From the NCBI GenBank assembly GCA_009391275.1, contig VEXF01000045.1, positions 1-10,641 of the forward strand: a stretch of DNA of 10,641 nucleotides, given 5' to 3'. Made by a program: the position numbers and the translations under genes. The stretch is from SAR202 cluster bacterium AD-804-J14_MRT_500m. Its GTDB lineage: Bacteria > Chloroflexota > Dehalococcoidia > UBA3495 > GCA-2712585. Every line of letters starts with the position of its first letter. The first letter of the stretch is position 1. Positions 1 to 7,778 of this stretch are shown here, in pieces. Below the pieces are notes generated by a model. It had not been told where the DNA came from. It made no database searches and was given only the letters and a program-made list of their open reading frames with translations.

Positions 1-2
1 TT

Positions 3-884
3 CGGTATTGGGAATTATCTCCATATGTCTTGGCGTCTCTGTTGCTCGTTTTCGTGTGGTATTTCGTAGGCCGTCGTCGCTTGCTCAATCGGATTAAATA
101 TCCAATTAGTATACGAGGTCCGATGGGTCGGATTTGTCTCGCAATATATTTGAGTGCCTTAGGGATCTTGGTTCTTGCGTTGGTTTCGCCGATAAGTAGA
201 TATTCGGGGGACCTGTTTTTTATGCACATGATCCAACATTTGCTTCTGAGCATGGTATCGGCTCCATTGTTGCTCCTGGCTAACCCAATGTCGGTGTATC
301 TGTGGGGTATGCCTTCAACTATTCGACACCGGGTTGGATGGATGGCTCGACCGTCTGGTTCGTTACGCAAACTTATAAAGACGATGACGGTACCTATAAT
401 CGCCTGGTTGTTGTTCGTAGTTACCATATCGATATGGCACACTCCGGTTGCATACAATGCTGCGTTATCGCGGGATTACCTGCATGCTCTTGAGCATCTG
501 TCTATGTTCGGAGTTGCTATCATATTTTGGTGGCCAGTGATCGGTTCCGCTCCGCTCCGCTCGGTTTTTCCGTACCCATTGCGATTCCTTTATTTGTTTA
601 TGGCGCTTTTTCAAAACATCATTTTGGGAGCAATTCTTACGTTCGGCAGCGGGCCGGTATATTCTTATTACGAGGCTGCACCCAATCACTGGGGCGTTAC
701 TGCGAGTTTCGATCAACAACTGGGAGGGATCATAATGTGGCTACCCGGATCGATGATGTTTTTTGGAGTGATTTCGATTTTGCTGTTTATTTGGCTTGAG
801 CAAGAAGAAACTCGTAATGCGAAATTTCAGCGCGATCAAGAAACTCGACATCGGTTTTTTCAAGAGAAGTTAAAACTGAGGTGA
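3..884 (+). CDS. ctaG: CtaG-like cytochrome c oxidase assembly factor (caa3_CtaG family), 5' partial
   Basis: This is a polytopic membrane protein; 293 residues are visible. The reading frame is open to the left edge (codons from base 3 read RYWELSPYVLASLL), so the true start lies outside the window. The TTG at 30 is probably an internal Leu codon, because the residues before it look like the usual N-terminal Trp-rich segment of the family. Family features seen are the His-containing helix HMIQHLLLSMVSAPLLLLANP-like stretch near bases 222-290, IWHTPVAYNAAL near 430-470, LHALEHLSMFG near 484-515 and a WWPVIG turn near 529-545. In Bacillus, CtaG is needed to form active caa3 oxidase, presumably at the copper-delivery step. 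Its place directly before coxB fits that role. The tail after the last helix is charged (QEETRNAKFQRDQETRHRF) and probably cytoplasmic. Family assignment is confident; exact biochemical function is from homology. Confidence 0.85.
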   Translation, partial: RYWELSPYVLASLLLVFVWYFVGRRRLLNRIKYPISIRGPMGRICLAIYLSALGILVLALVSPISRYSGDLFFMHMIQHLLLSMVSAPLLLLANPMSVYLWGMPSTIRHRVGWMARPSGSLRKLIKTMTVPIIAWLLFVVTISIWHTPVAYNAALSRDYLHALEHLSMFGVAIIFWWPVIGSAPLRSVFPYPLRFLYLFMALFQNIILGAILTFGSGPVYSYYEAAPNHWGVTASFDQQLGGIIMWLPGSMMFFGVISILLFIWLEQEETRNAKFQRDQETRHRFFQEKLKLR

Positions 885-1041
885 TGAGACAATCCGGAAC
901 AACGGAAGTTCAAGGCAACATGGGCCGTTTGTCATTGTTTAAGATCATGGATTTGCCTTGACTCCAGCATCCTCCAATTGGTACGGTGTTCGTGAAATTT
1001 TTTACAGACGGTTCATGTTCGTTTTTGGGAAAGGCTTAGGC

Positions 1042-1046
1042 AGGAG
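1042..1046 (+). promoter_or_regulatory. Shine-Dalgarno sequence supporting the TTG start of coxB
   Basis: AGGAG ends 6 nt before TTG at 1053. No ATG or GTG sits at a comparable distance, and translation from this TTG gives a complete lipoprotein-type signal peptide. This fixes the non-ATG start. Confidence 0.7.
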
Positions 1047-1052
1047 CAAAAG

Positions 1053-2498
1053 TTGGCATCAAGGCTGTTCTCGCGCCATTGGGTGGTATTACTCGCCCTC
1101 CTATCTATAGCCTTATTTTTTACAGGCTGTTACCCGTCCCATCCACAATCGGTTTTCGATCCCAAGGGGCCAGTTTCAGATAACCAGCTTACTCTGTTCT
1201 ATGTGATATTCTGGGCGGCTGTCGCAGTTTTCATCGTGGTAATCGGAGTATTTGGATTAACTCTTTTTAAATTCAGAGCTAGAAGTGGCCACTCCGATCG
1301 GCCAGTTCAGGTCCATGGTAACAGGACTCTCGAAATAGCTTGGACCGTAGCACCGGCACTTTTGCTAGCAGCCATCGCTGTGATGACCATTCGAAGCATA
1401 TTTGAATTAAACGAACCTCCGTCTGATCATCCGATGCAGATTGACGTGATGGCCCACCAATGGTGGTGGGAGATCGGTTACCCAGAATTTAATATCACCA
1501 CAGCTAACGAGATCGTGGTACCAGTTAACACCGATGTTTCTTTCAAATTAGACTCTAACGACGTGATACATAGTTTTTGGGTTCCTAAATTAGCAGGGAA
1601 ACAAGACATAATCCCTAACAAGACAAACAACACTTGGTTCAGGGCTGACGAAGCCGGAGTTTATCAGGGTCAATGTGCCGAATTTTGCGGAATAGCGCAT
1701 GCGTTGATGCGGTTCCATGTCAAAGCAGTGTCACAAGAAGAGTTTGATCGCTGGGTGACTAGCCAACAAGGTCCACCGGCAACACGAACGGGCAATGGCG
1801 CATTAGGACAGCAAGTTTTCCTGACTAAAGGATGTATCGTATGCCATAGCATATCAGGGCCTGATACTGATGATCTTCGTCAAGGAAGAACCGAAGCTTT
1901 CATGGCAGGAAAGGCCGAATGGACGGAAGGTGAGCCCAATCAGACTCACGGCCCTAATCTGACCCATTTTGCTAGTCGAAGCAACCTGGCAGGTGGAATT
2001 CTTGAAAACACAGAAGAGAACTTAAGGAGTTGGCTTACGGATCCTGAAAAGATGAAACCGGGGAATCGAATGAGCAGGCTTGGGATGGCATTTAACCATC
2101 CTGACGCTAGCAACAAACTGACCGCTGAAGATATAGATTTGTTAGTAGAGTATCTGCTCCCGCCCCCAGAACTGGGCGCGCCAGAAGATCAGGATGGGGG
2201 ATCTATCGCAAAGCGGTCTCCAGAGGTCATCCTAAATGAAGTGGGATGCGGTAGTTGCCATACTTTGGATGAAGTAGATGGTATGAATGGCACCATAGGA
2301 CCTGAGTTAACTGGCCTGGGGGCCAGAGCAGGAACTAGGGAGTCTGCCCTAACTGCCGAAGAATATATCCGTGAATCTATTGAGATGCCTGGAGCCTACG
2401 TGGTAGACGGCTTCTCTAACCTTATGCCATCCTTGAGAGATTCCATGACTAATGACGAACTTGATGTTCTAGTGGAATATTTACGGAATCTAGAATGA
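1053..2498 (+). CDS. coxB: Cytochrome c oxidase subunit II with two C-terminal cytochrome c domains
   Basis: This 481-residue subunit II takes electrons and passes them through CuA to subunit I. An N-terminal signal with a lipobox-like FFTGC (Cys26) suggests a lipoprotein, as in Bacillus CtaC. Two membrane helices lie at about 48-72 and 95-117. The aromatic QWWWEIGYP (about 136-143) precedes a cupredoxin domain with a full CuA ligand set: His173, Cys208, Glu210, Cys212, His216, Met219. Two class I cytochrome c domains follow. The first has CIVCH at 261-265 and likely Met340 as sixth ligand; the second has CGSCH at 399-403 and likely Met458 in NLMPSL. One such domain is usual for caa3 oxidases; two is unusual. 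The start is TTG at 1053, chosen because AGGAG lies 6 nt upstream and the signal peptide begins there. The domain after residue 390 closely matches the tail of CoxD. Confidence 0.93.
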   Translation: MASRLFSRHWVVLLALLSIALFFTGCYPSHPQSVFDPKGPVSDNQLTLFYVIFWAAVAVFIVVIGVFGLTLFKFRARSGHSDRPVQVHGNRTLEIAWTVAPALLLAAIAVMTIRSIFELNEPPSDHPMQIDVMAHQWWWEIGYPEFNITTANEIVVPVNTDVSFKLDSNDVIHSFWVPKLAGKQDIIPNKTNNTWFRADEAGVYQGQCAEFCGIAHALMRFHVKAVSQEEFDRWVTSQQGPPATRTGNGALGQQVFLTKGCIVCHSISGPDTDDLRQGRTEAFMAGKAEWTEGEPNQTHGPNLTHFASRSNLAGGILENTEENLRSWLTDPEKMKPGNRMSRLGMAFNHPDASNKLTAEDIDLLVEYLLPPPELGAPEDQDGGSIAKRSPEVILNEVGCGSCHTLDEVDGMNGTIGPELTGLGARAGTRESALTAEEYIRESIEMPGAYVVDGFSNLMPSLRDSMTNDELDVLVEYLRNLE

Positions 2499-2577
2499 AC
2501 AGCATGTACGTAAATATAAGATATAACGGCTCGCTGCCTTATAACATTGATTTTCCGGTTCCTTTAGGAGTCAGGTA

Positions 2578-4461
2578 ATGGCAATGGTCAACACCGTCAT
2601 AAACGGGATGCTCAAAAGGCCTGTAGCACCGACAGGTCTTTTGTCGTGGATTACCACGATTGATCATAAGCGTATTGGTATTCTCTATGGAACTACAGCT
2701 TTTATCATGTTTATTATTGGCGGCATTGAAGCGCTCATGATGAGACTTCAATTGTCGCAGGCCGAAGCTGGAGTGGTTAGTCCAGAGGTATACAACCAGC
2801 TTTTTACTATGCATGGGACGACCATGATTTTTCTAGTGATAATGCCGATGGGAGCGGCTTTCTTTAACTTCATAATTCCTCTTTTGATAGGTGCTAGGGA
2901 CGTAGCGTTTCCGAGGCTGAATGGCTTCAGCTATTGGATGTTTCTATTCGGAGCAATCTTGTTAAATGTCAGCTTTCTGACTGGAGGAGCCCCTTCAGTA
3001 GGCTGGTTTGCCTATTCACCGCTCACTAGCTCAGCCTATTCTGTCGGACATGGCGTTGATTACTGGATTCTAGGACTACAAGTCCTGGGAATATCTTCCT
3101 TAGCAGCAGCTTTTAATTTTATTGTCACCATCGTCAATATGCGGGCTCCCGGCATGACAATGATGCGTATGCCTGTTTTTGTCTGGATGACCTTGGTGGT
3201 ATCTTTTCTCTTGGTGCTTGCGTTTCCTATAATCACGGTTGCGATCACCTTGCTGCTGTTTGACCGTATGTTCGGAACGACCTTCTTTGATACCACCGCC
3301 GGAGCCAATCCAGTATTGTGGCAACATCTCTTTTGGGCATTTGGGCACCCTGAGGTTTACATACTCATATTGCCAGCTATGGGTATCGTGTCTGAGATAA
3401 TCCCGGTGTTCTCTAGGAAACCCTTATTTGGATATACAGTTGTGGTGATGTCCGGGGTGCTTATTGGCTTTATGGGTTGGGGTGTATGGAGCCATCACAT
3501 GTTTACTGTGGGGCTGGGTCCAGTTGCGGACTCTGCTTTCGCTCTCATTACTATGTTCATTGCAGTTCCGACAGGGATTAAGATTTTCAACTGGATCGCT
3601 ACAATGTGGGGTGGGTCTGTGCGCTTTACTACTCCAATGCTATTTGCATTGGGATTTGTTGCGATGTTCGTAATAGGTGGGATTAGCGGAGTGATGCATG
3701 CAGTTGCCCCCTCGGATACACAGCAAAGCGACACATATTTCATAGTTGCCCATCTTCATTACGTTTTGTTTGGAGGAAGTATATTCGGGCTTTTTGCTGG
3801 GTTCTATTATTGGTGGCCAAAAGTTTTTGGTAGAGTTCTGAATGAGGTTGTCGGCAAGATTAACTTCTGGCTAATTTTCATAGGGTTTAACGTCACCTTT
3901 TTCCCAATGCATTTTCTTGGATTGGATGGAATGCCAAGACGTGTTTATACGTATGCAGAAGGACAGGGATGGGAGTTCTGGAATATTGTCGCCACCATAG
4001 GAGTGTTCATTATTGGACTTGGAGTATTCGCCTTTTTACAGAATGTCTGGCATAGCCATCGACATGGAGAAAAAGCACCAGCGGACCCATGGGATGGCCG
4101 TACTCTTGAATGGTCGATCTCATCGCCTCCTCCAGAATACAACTTCGCCCGTATACCTACAGTTAAAGAACGGGACGCTTTTTGGCATTATAAGTACTCA
4201 GAAGATTCAGAAGGTAGACCTGTATCGGTAGTTAGAGGATCGGCTGAAGAGTCCGAGCCAGATACTGGAAGCATACATATGCCTACTCCGTCCTTTTATC
4301 CAATAATCCTTGCGGCTGGGTTAACTATGATTTCCGGTGGATTACTGTCTCATATTTCGCTAAGTATCATCGGCGGCATTGTGGCAGTGGATGCTATATA
4401 CGGATGGGCTTTCGAACCACCGATTGAGCCCTCAGCTAATGACACTCACGGAGGTCATTAG
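2578..4461 (+). CDS. coxA: Cytochrome c oxidase subunit I (A1-type heme-copper oxidase)
   Basis: This is the catalytic subunit: it reduces O2 to water at the heme a3-CuB site and pumps protons. The 627-residue length matches the long, about 14-helix form of Bacillus CtaD. Conserved residues are all present: His79 (heme a), His257 and Tyr261 in GHPEVY (CuB and the cross-linked Tyr), His306-His307 (CuB), His392 (heme a3) and His394 (heme a). Asp108 and Asn115 mark the D-channel entrance, Glu259 its inner end, and Lys335 the K-channel. Glu259 in the GHPEVY context places it in the A1 class. A hydrophilic stretch (about 495-570) precedes two extra C-terminal helices (about 571-612) that in other oxidases belong to subunit III. 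The start is ATG 2578 with AGGAG 7 nt upstream; a second in-frame ATG lies two codons later. The last codons overlap the ribosome binding site of coxC. Confidence 0.97.
   Translation: MAMVNTVINGMLKRPVAPTGLLSWITTIDHKRIGILYGTTAFIMFIIGGIEALMMRLQLSQAEAGVVSPEVYNQLFTMHGTTMIFLVIMPMGAAFFNFIIPLLIGARDVAFPRLNGFSYWMFLFGAILLNVSFLTGGAPSVGWFAYSPLTSSAYSVGHGVDYWILGLQVLGISSLAAAFNFIVTIVNMRAPGMTMMRMPVFVWMTLVVSFLLVLAFPIITVAITLLLFDRMFGTTFFDTTAGANPVLWQHLFWAFGHPEVYILILPAMGIVSEIIPVFSRKPLFGYTVVVMSGVLIGFMGWGVWSHHMFTVGLGPVADSAFALITMFIAVPTGIKIFNWIATMWGGSVRFTTPMLFALGFVAMFVIGGISGVMHAVAPSDTQQSDTYFIVAHLHYVLFGGSIFGLFAGFYYWWPKVFGRVLNEVVGKINFWLIFIGFNVTFFPMHFLGLDGMPRRVYTYAEGQGWEFWNIVATIGVFIIGLGVFAFLQNVWHSHRHGEKAPADPWDGRTLEWSISSPPPEYNFARIPTVKERDAFWHYKYSEDSEGRPVSVVRGSAEESEPDTGSIHMPTPSFYPIILAAGLTMISGGLLSHISLSIIGGIVAVDAIYGWAFEPPIEPSANDTHGGH
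4450..4455 (+). promoter_or_regulatory. Shine-Dalgarno sequence of coxC inside the end of coxA
   Basis: GGAGGT forms the Gly-Gly codons near the end of coxA and lies 11 nt before the coxC ATG. Only 5 nt separate the coxA stop from the coxC start. Ribosomes finishing coxA would clear this site, which points to translational coupling. Confidence 0.6.
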
Positions 4462-4466
4462 CAGTA

Positions 4467-5090
4467 ATGGAATATACTCAGGACGTTTCTCACGAGTACA
4501 CATCCACCGGTTTAAATCACCGGAAGCTATTGATGTGGATCTTTCTTGGATCCGAATGTCTTTTCTTCGGTTCGCTGATAGCTGTCCACATGATAAATCG
4601 TGGTGCGGCTGATCTTATCCATGGACAGTCCCCTGCTTGTCTTTTAGACATACCCATTACTTCCACTAGCACCTTCGTGCTCCTAATGAGCAGCCTTGCA
4701 ATGGTTCTAGCCGTAAACGCAGCTGACAGGGGCAACATAAAAAACCTGCGCATTTGGCTATTTCTTACAGCTCTTCTCGGATCTGGCTTCTTGTTATTCC
4801 AGGTGTATGAGTTCAACTTATTTGTTGACGAAGGACTCACCATTGGAACGAATTTATTCGGATCAACATTCTTTACGTTGACAGGGATCCATGGCACGCA
4901 TGTCACTATTGGAGTTATCTGGCTGCTTTCTGTGTTGATGATTAGTTTTATTCGACCACAGATGTTCACGGGAAACCCGTTGAACGTAGATCTGGTGGGG
5001 CTTTATTGGCACTTCGTAGATATTGTGTGGATTGTTATTTTTACCGTAGTGTACCTTGTAGGTTCCTTCGGCGTGACCTGCGCAGGTTAG
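4467..5090 (+). CDS. coxC: Cytochrome c oxidase subunit III
   Basis: This 207-residue membrane protein supports the stability and proton supply of subunit I. It is the short five-helix form, which pairs with a lengthened CoxA as in Bacillus caa3. Family motifs seen are KLLMWIFLGSECLFFGSL near the N-terminus, the conserved Glu in FQVYEF (near residue 115), GIHGTHVTIG and YWHFVDIVWIVIF in the last third. It follows coxA by 5 nt and precedes coxD by 16 nt. The start is ATG 4467; the ribosome binding site is inside coxA. Confidence 0.95.
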   Translation: MEYTQDVSHEYTSTGLNHRKLLMWIFLGSECLFFGSLIAVHMINRGAADLIHGQSPACLLDIPITSTSTFVLLMSSLAMVLAVNAADRGNIKNLRIWLFLTALLGSGFLLFQVYEFNLFVDEGLTIGTNLFGSTFFTLTGIHGTHVTIGVIWLLSVLMISFIRPQMFTGNPLNVDLVGLYWHFVDIVWIVIFTVVYLVGSFGVTCAG

Positions 5091-5106
5091 ATTAAGGGAG
5101 ACCTGG

Positions 5107-5820
5107 ATGGTAGAACACCGACATCCTACTGAAAAGCCGCATCCACAGCCTGGGTTTTACGTGGCTGTGGGAATCATTCTTGCGATAATTACCGCCATAG
5201 AGGTAGCGGTTTTTTATGTGGACGTGTCTGGCACTGTCATGATGCCGATTTTTATAGGTCTATCCGTCATAAAATTCTGGATGGTCGTGGCCTTTTTCAT
5301 GCATTTGAAGTACGACCATAAGCTATTCTCAGTGTTTTTCACCGGTGGGCTGGTCCTAGCGATAGGAGTGATGCTTGGTCTGATAGCATTGTTCCAGAAT
5401 TTTGATATCGGTGATGCCAACATCGCGAAAGCTGATGCCAATGGGGCTGCTCACGTGGAGAAAATAAACACGACCGTCCAGTCTACACCTACGCCAATAC
5501 CTGAATCTCCACAGACTGTCACACCTGGTTCAGAAGGAGAAGGCAGCCAAATTTTCATAGCTAAAAGCTGTGGTGCTTGCCACACAATAGATGGACTTTC
5601 GGGTGCTATAGGTGCAGTAGGGCCTGAATTAAGTGGTCTAGCGTCACGAGCGGCTGCCAGGAACCCTGATTTATCCGCAGAGGCATATATCAGAGAGTCA
5701 GTTGAGAGACCTGGCGCTTTCGTCGTCGATGAATATTCAAATCTTATGCCATCACTTCGTGGCTCTTTCACCGATGGCGAATTCGAATCACTAGTGAGCT
5801 TTCTCCTCACTTTGAAATAA
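5107..5820 (+). CDS. coxD: Cytochrome c oxidase subunit IV fused to a C-terminal cytochrome c domain
   Basis: The first 100 residues of this 237-residue protein are a bacterial subunit IV (COX4_pro-like) with three membrane helices at about 17-38, 43-66 and 74-97 and the family signature KFWMVVAFFMHLKYD (56-70). A Thr/Pro-rich linker (about 121-141) leads to a class I cytochrome c domain with CGACH at 155-159 and Met214 in NLMPSL as likely sixth ligand. Ordinary subunit IV proteins stop near residue 100-110 and carry no heme. Three helices with the N-terminus inside would put the heme domain on the outer face, where heme c is attached and where CoxB has its own cytochrome domains; that topology is inferred. 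The domain matches the last domain of CoxB over 83 residues without gaps. The start is ATG 5107 with GGGAG 6 nt upstream. Confidence 0.9.
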   Translation: MVEHRHPTEKPHPQPGFYVAVGIILAIITAIEVAVFYVDVSGTVMMPIFIGLSVIKFWMVVAFFMHLKYDHKLFSVFFTGGLVLAIGVMLGLIALFQNFDIGDANIAKADANGAAHVEKINTTVQSTPTPIPESPQTVTPGSEGEGSQIFIAKSCGACHTIDGLSGAIGAVGPELSGLASRAAARNPDLSAEAYIRESVERPGAFVVDEYSNLMPSLRGSFTDGEFESLVSFLLTLK

Positions 5821-5869
5821 ATAGCTTTACCGTGCGGATTAAAATAGGTGCGCGGGTTTACAGTGTTAT

Positions 5870-6832
5870 ATGAGTTCCTGTCGGTTATCCGGTCGTGCCA
5901 GTATCGGGTTTCGACGATTGTCTGTCATCACTGTAGTCGCTCTGGTAGTGTTAGTTACCTTAGGTGGAGTGGTTCGGGTGACAGAGTCAGGTCTTGGCTG
6001 CCCGGATTGGCCGTTGTGTCACGGTCAAATTATTCCTCCTGCTGATCTCGAAACTCTTATAGAATATTCACATAGATTGATGGCTTCTATAACTGGTCTG
6101 TTAGTGCTGTTAATGACCGTCTGGGTTTGGATAAAGTATCGAGATCGCTTGATCTTCTTGATACCGAGCACCGTGGGGTTGTTGTTGGTGGTGATCCAAG
6201 GGATCTTAGGCGGTATCACCGTCCTCACCGAACTGGAATCTGATCTAGTAACCGCTCACCTAGCTTTAGCTGAGATATTGCTTGCCTTGTATATTTCCAT
6301 AGCGTTGTTCGCGATTAGAGGAGGGAGGTTTTCGATTTCAAAAACAGATCGTTTAGGTATGTTAGCTGTAGTATCGGCGGTTATTCTATATGTGTTATTG
6401 CTAAGTGGATCTTTAGTAACCACATCCGGAGCTTCCGGAGTTTGCAATGATTGGCCTTTCTGTCAGGGTGGATCTTTCATGTCAGACCGTCTGTCGATCA
6501 TACATATGATCCACCGTTGTATCGTCATAGTAGCTGGATTATCGGTCTTAACTACAATTTGGTGGGCTATTAAGACTTTTCCAAGGCGTCCGTATGTGGT
6601 CATGGCTAGTGTTATTGCAGGAGTTCTTTTTTTGGGTCAAGTTTTTGTCGGAGCCGTTGCCGTCTGGGGAGATCTCCCTGCGGAATTACGTGCCCTTCAC
6701 CTAACCTTGGGGACACTTGTATGGGGAGCGGTAACTATAGTGGCTCTGTTGCATTGTGTGGACATATCAAAACCTTCTATGGGAAACTTCTCAGATAATG
6801 ATAATTCATCCTGTTTGGCAACGGTAATCTAA
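5870..6832 (+). CDS. ctaA: Heme A synthase (CtaA/COX15 family)
   Basis: This 320-residue enzyme oxidises the C8 methyl of heme O to a formyl group, making heme A for CoxA. It has the two-fold repeat of four-helix halves. In the first half, GGVVRVTESGLGCPDWPLC carries a Cys pair (Cys44, Cys50), followed by the catalytic-type IEYSHR (Glu65, His68). The His of LVTAHLALAE follows. The second half repeats the pattern: TTSGASGVCNDWPFC, then HMIHR, then RALHLTLG. The most upstream in-frame start is ATG 5870, but no good Shine-Dalgarno sequence lies before it (AGGTG is about 20 nt away), so the start is less certain than the identity; an in-frame stop lies at 5840. It ends by a one-base overlap (TAATG) with ctaB. 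Confidence 0.93.
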   Translation: MSSCRLSGRASIGFRRLSVITVVALVVLVTLGGVVRVTESGLGCPDWPLCHGQIIPPADLETLIEYSHRLMASITGLLVLLMTVWVWIKYRDRLIFLIPSTVGLLLVVIQGILGGITVLTELESDLVTAHLALAEILLALYISIALFAIRGGRFSISKTDRLGMLAVVSAVILYVLLLSGSLVTTSGASGVCNDWPFCQGGSFMSDRLSIIHMIHRCIVIVAGLSVLTTIWWAIKTFPRRPYVVMASVIAGVLFLGQVFVGAVAVWGDLPAELRALHLTLGTLVWGAVTIVALLHCVDISKPSMGNFSDNDNSSCLATVI

Positions 6833-7711
6833 TGATCGTTACGCGTTCTGCTCGTGCCACCCTGACAGATTATGTGGCTTTAACAAAACCCCCCATCATA
6901 TTGTTACTTCTAGTGACCGCAATGGGAGGTATGCTTCTAGCTGCACAAGGATTGCCCTCTTTACGGTTGATATCATTGGTCCTGCTCGGCGGAGCATTAG
7001 CCGCCGGTGGAGCTAGCGCTATCAACCATGTTCTGGATCGCGACTTAGACAGGCGAATGGCCAGGACGCGTCAACGTCCGATTCCGGCCCATCGAACTAG
7101 GCCTGCGGAAGCATTAGCTTTCGGTTTGGCATTAAATGTGATTGCTTTCGCTATTTTAGCTACAGGGGTTAATTTACTTAGCGCCGTTTTGGCTCTTAGT
7201 GGGACGTTAATTTATGTTTTTGTTTACACTATTTGGCTAAAGCGCACAACAACTCATAATATTGTCGTCGGTGGTGCTGCGGGGGCGGTTCCACCCCTTG
7301 TCGGTTGGGCTGCTGTTACTGGAGGTGTTGACCTTCCCGCCATTTACTTGTTTTCCATTATTTTCTTTTGGACCCCCCCCTCACTTCTGGGCTTTGGCTC
7401 TTCTGATAAGAGATGATTATGCCCGGGCAGGCGTTCCAATGCTTCCAGTAGTACAGGGTGTTGGTGAGACTCAAAGGTCTATTTTTCTCTATACGTTGGT
7501 GTTAGTAGCCCTCACGTTAATGTTCTTTACCCTTCATCAAGTGGGGTGGATATATCTGTCTGCTGCTTTGGGGCTTGGTGCGTTCTTCATCGTGCTGGCG
7601 GGTCGACTTCTGTTGGACGGCAGCTTACGACGTGCCAGGCATGTCTATCTATATTCGCTGCTTTACTTAGCGTTACTTTTTGGAGCAGTGATGTTGGACA
7701 GCGTTCTGTAA
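6832..7711 (+). CDS. ctaB: Protoheme IX farnesyltransferase (heme O synthase), interrupted by a frameshift
   Basis: This enzyme adds a farnesyl group to protoheme to give heme O, the substrate of CtaA. The first frame runs from ATG 6832 and holds LTKPPI (17-22) and the first Asp motif NHVLDRDLD (65-73), followed by RQRPIP. It goes out of frame after WTPP and would stop at 7416. The second frame continues exactly there as HFWALALL and holds the second motif DDYARAGVPMLPVV (bases 7412-7453), then helices to the TAA at 7709-7711. Skipping one base joins them into 292 residues, the normal family length. The break is at eight consecutive C (7373-7380) where seven would read through. A sequencing or assembly indel is the simplest cause; a true pseudogene or tolerated +1 slippage on CCC-U are alternatives. 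Heme A depends on this step, so loss would be surprising beside an intact oxidase. Confidence 0.9.
7372..7384 (+). other. Frameshift site in ctaB at an 8-C run
   Basis: The initial frame reads ACC CCC CCC TCA CTT. The conserved protein resumes one base later as CAC TTC TGG (His-Phe-Trp). The homopolymer is the longest run of one base in the gene and exactly spans the point where homology changes frame. Confidence 0.85.
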
Positions 7712-7724
7712 GTGTGGCTATCAC

Positions 7725-7761
7725 AAAAAGAGCGCTGTAGCCTAGCTACAGCGCTCTTTTT
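7725..7761. terminator. Bidirectional intrinsic terminator
   Basis: A perfect 17-bp inverted repeat (7725-7741 with 7745-7761) has a 3-nt CTA loop. The stem core is GAGCGCTGTAGC; the outer five pairs are A:T, giving a T tract at the 3' side on both strands. It lies 13 nt after the ctaB stop and 17 nt after the rplT stop of the opposing cluster, so it can end transcription from both sides. Confidence 0.93.
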
Positions 7762-7778
7762 GACAATAATGTGCTTTA

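Noticed and set aside
546..560. Three tandem copies of TCCGC inside ctaG
   Set aside because: The translated segment IGSAPLRSVFPYP fits the family at normal spacing, so there is no sign of repeat-driven frame variation.
2499..2577. Possible internal promoter (TATAAG, TATAAC) between coxB and coxA
   Set aside because: AT-rich -10-like strings have no -35 partner at 16-18 nt, and the gene order makes co-transcription the simpler reading.
4517..4969. 150-codon open frame on the minus strand opposite coxC
   Set aside because: It is antisense to a clearly conserved membrane protein and has no family resemblance or ribosome binding site that I can see; long antisense frames are common opposite codon-biased genes.
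5451..5810. 119-codon open frame on the minus strand opposite the CoxD heme domain
   Set aside because: Shadow of coxD; composition follows the reverse complement of the conserved cytochrome codons.
7546..7740. 64-codon open frame overlapping the end of ctaB and the terminator
   Set aside because: It is in a different frame from the conserved ctaB tail and runs into the terminator stem; no homology seen.
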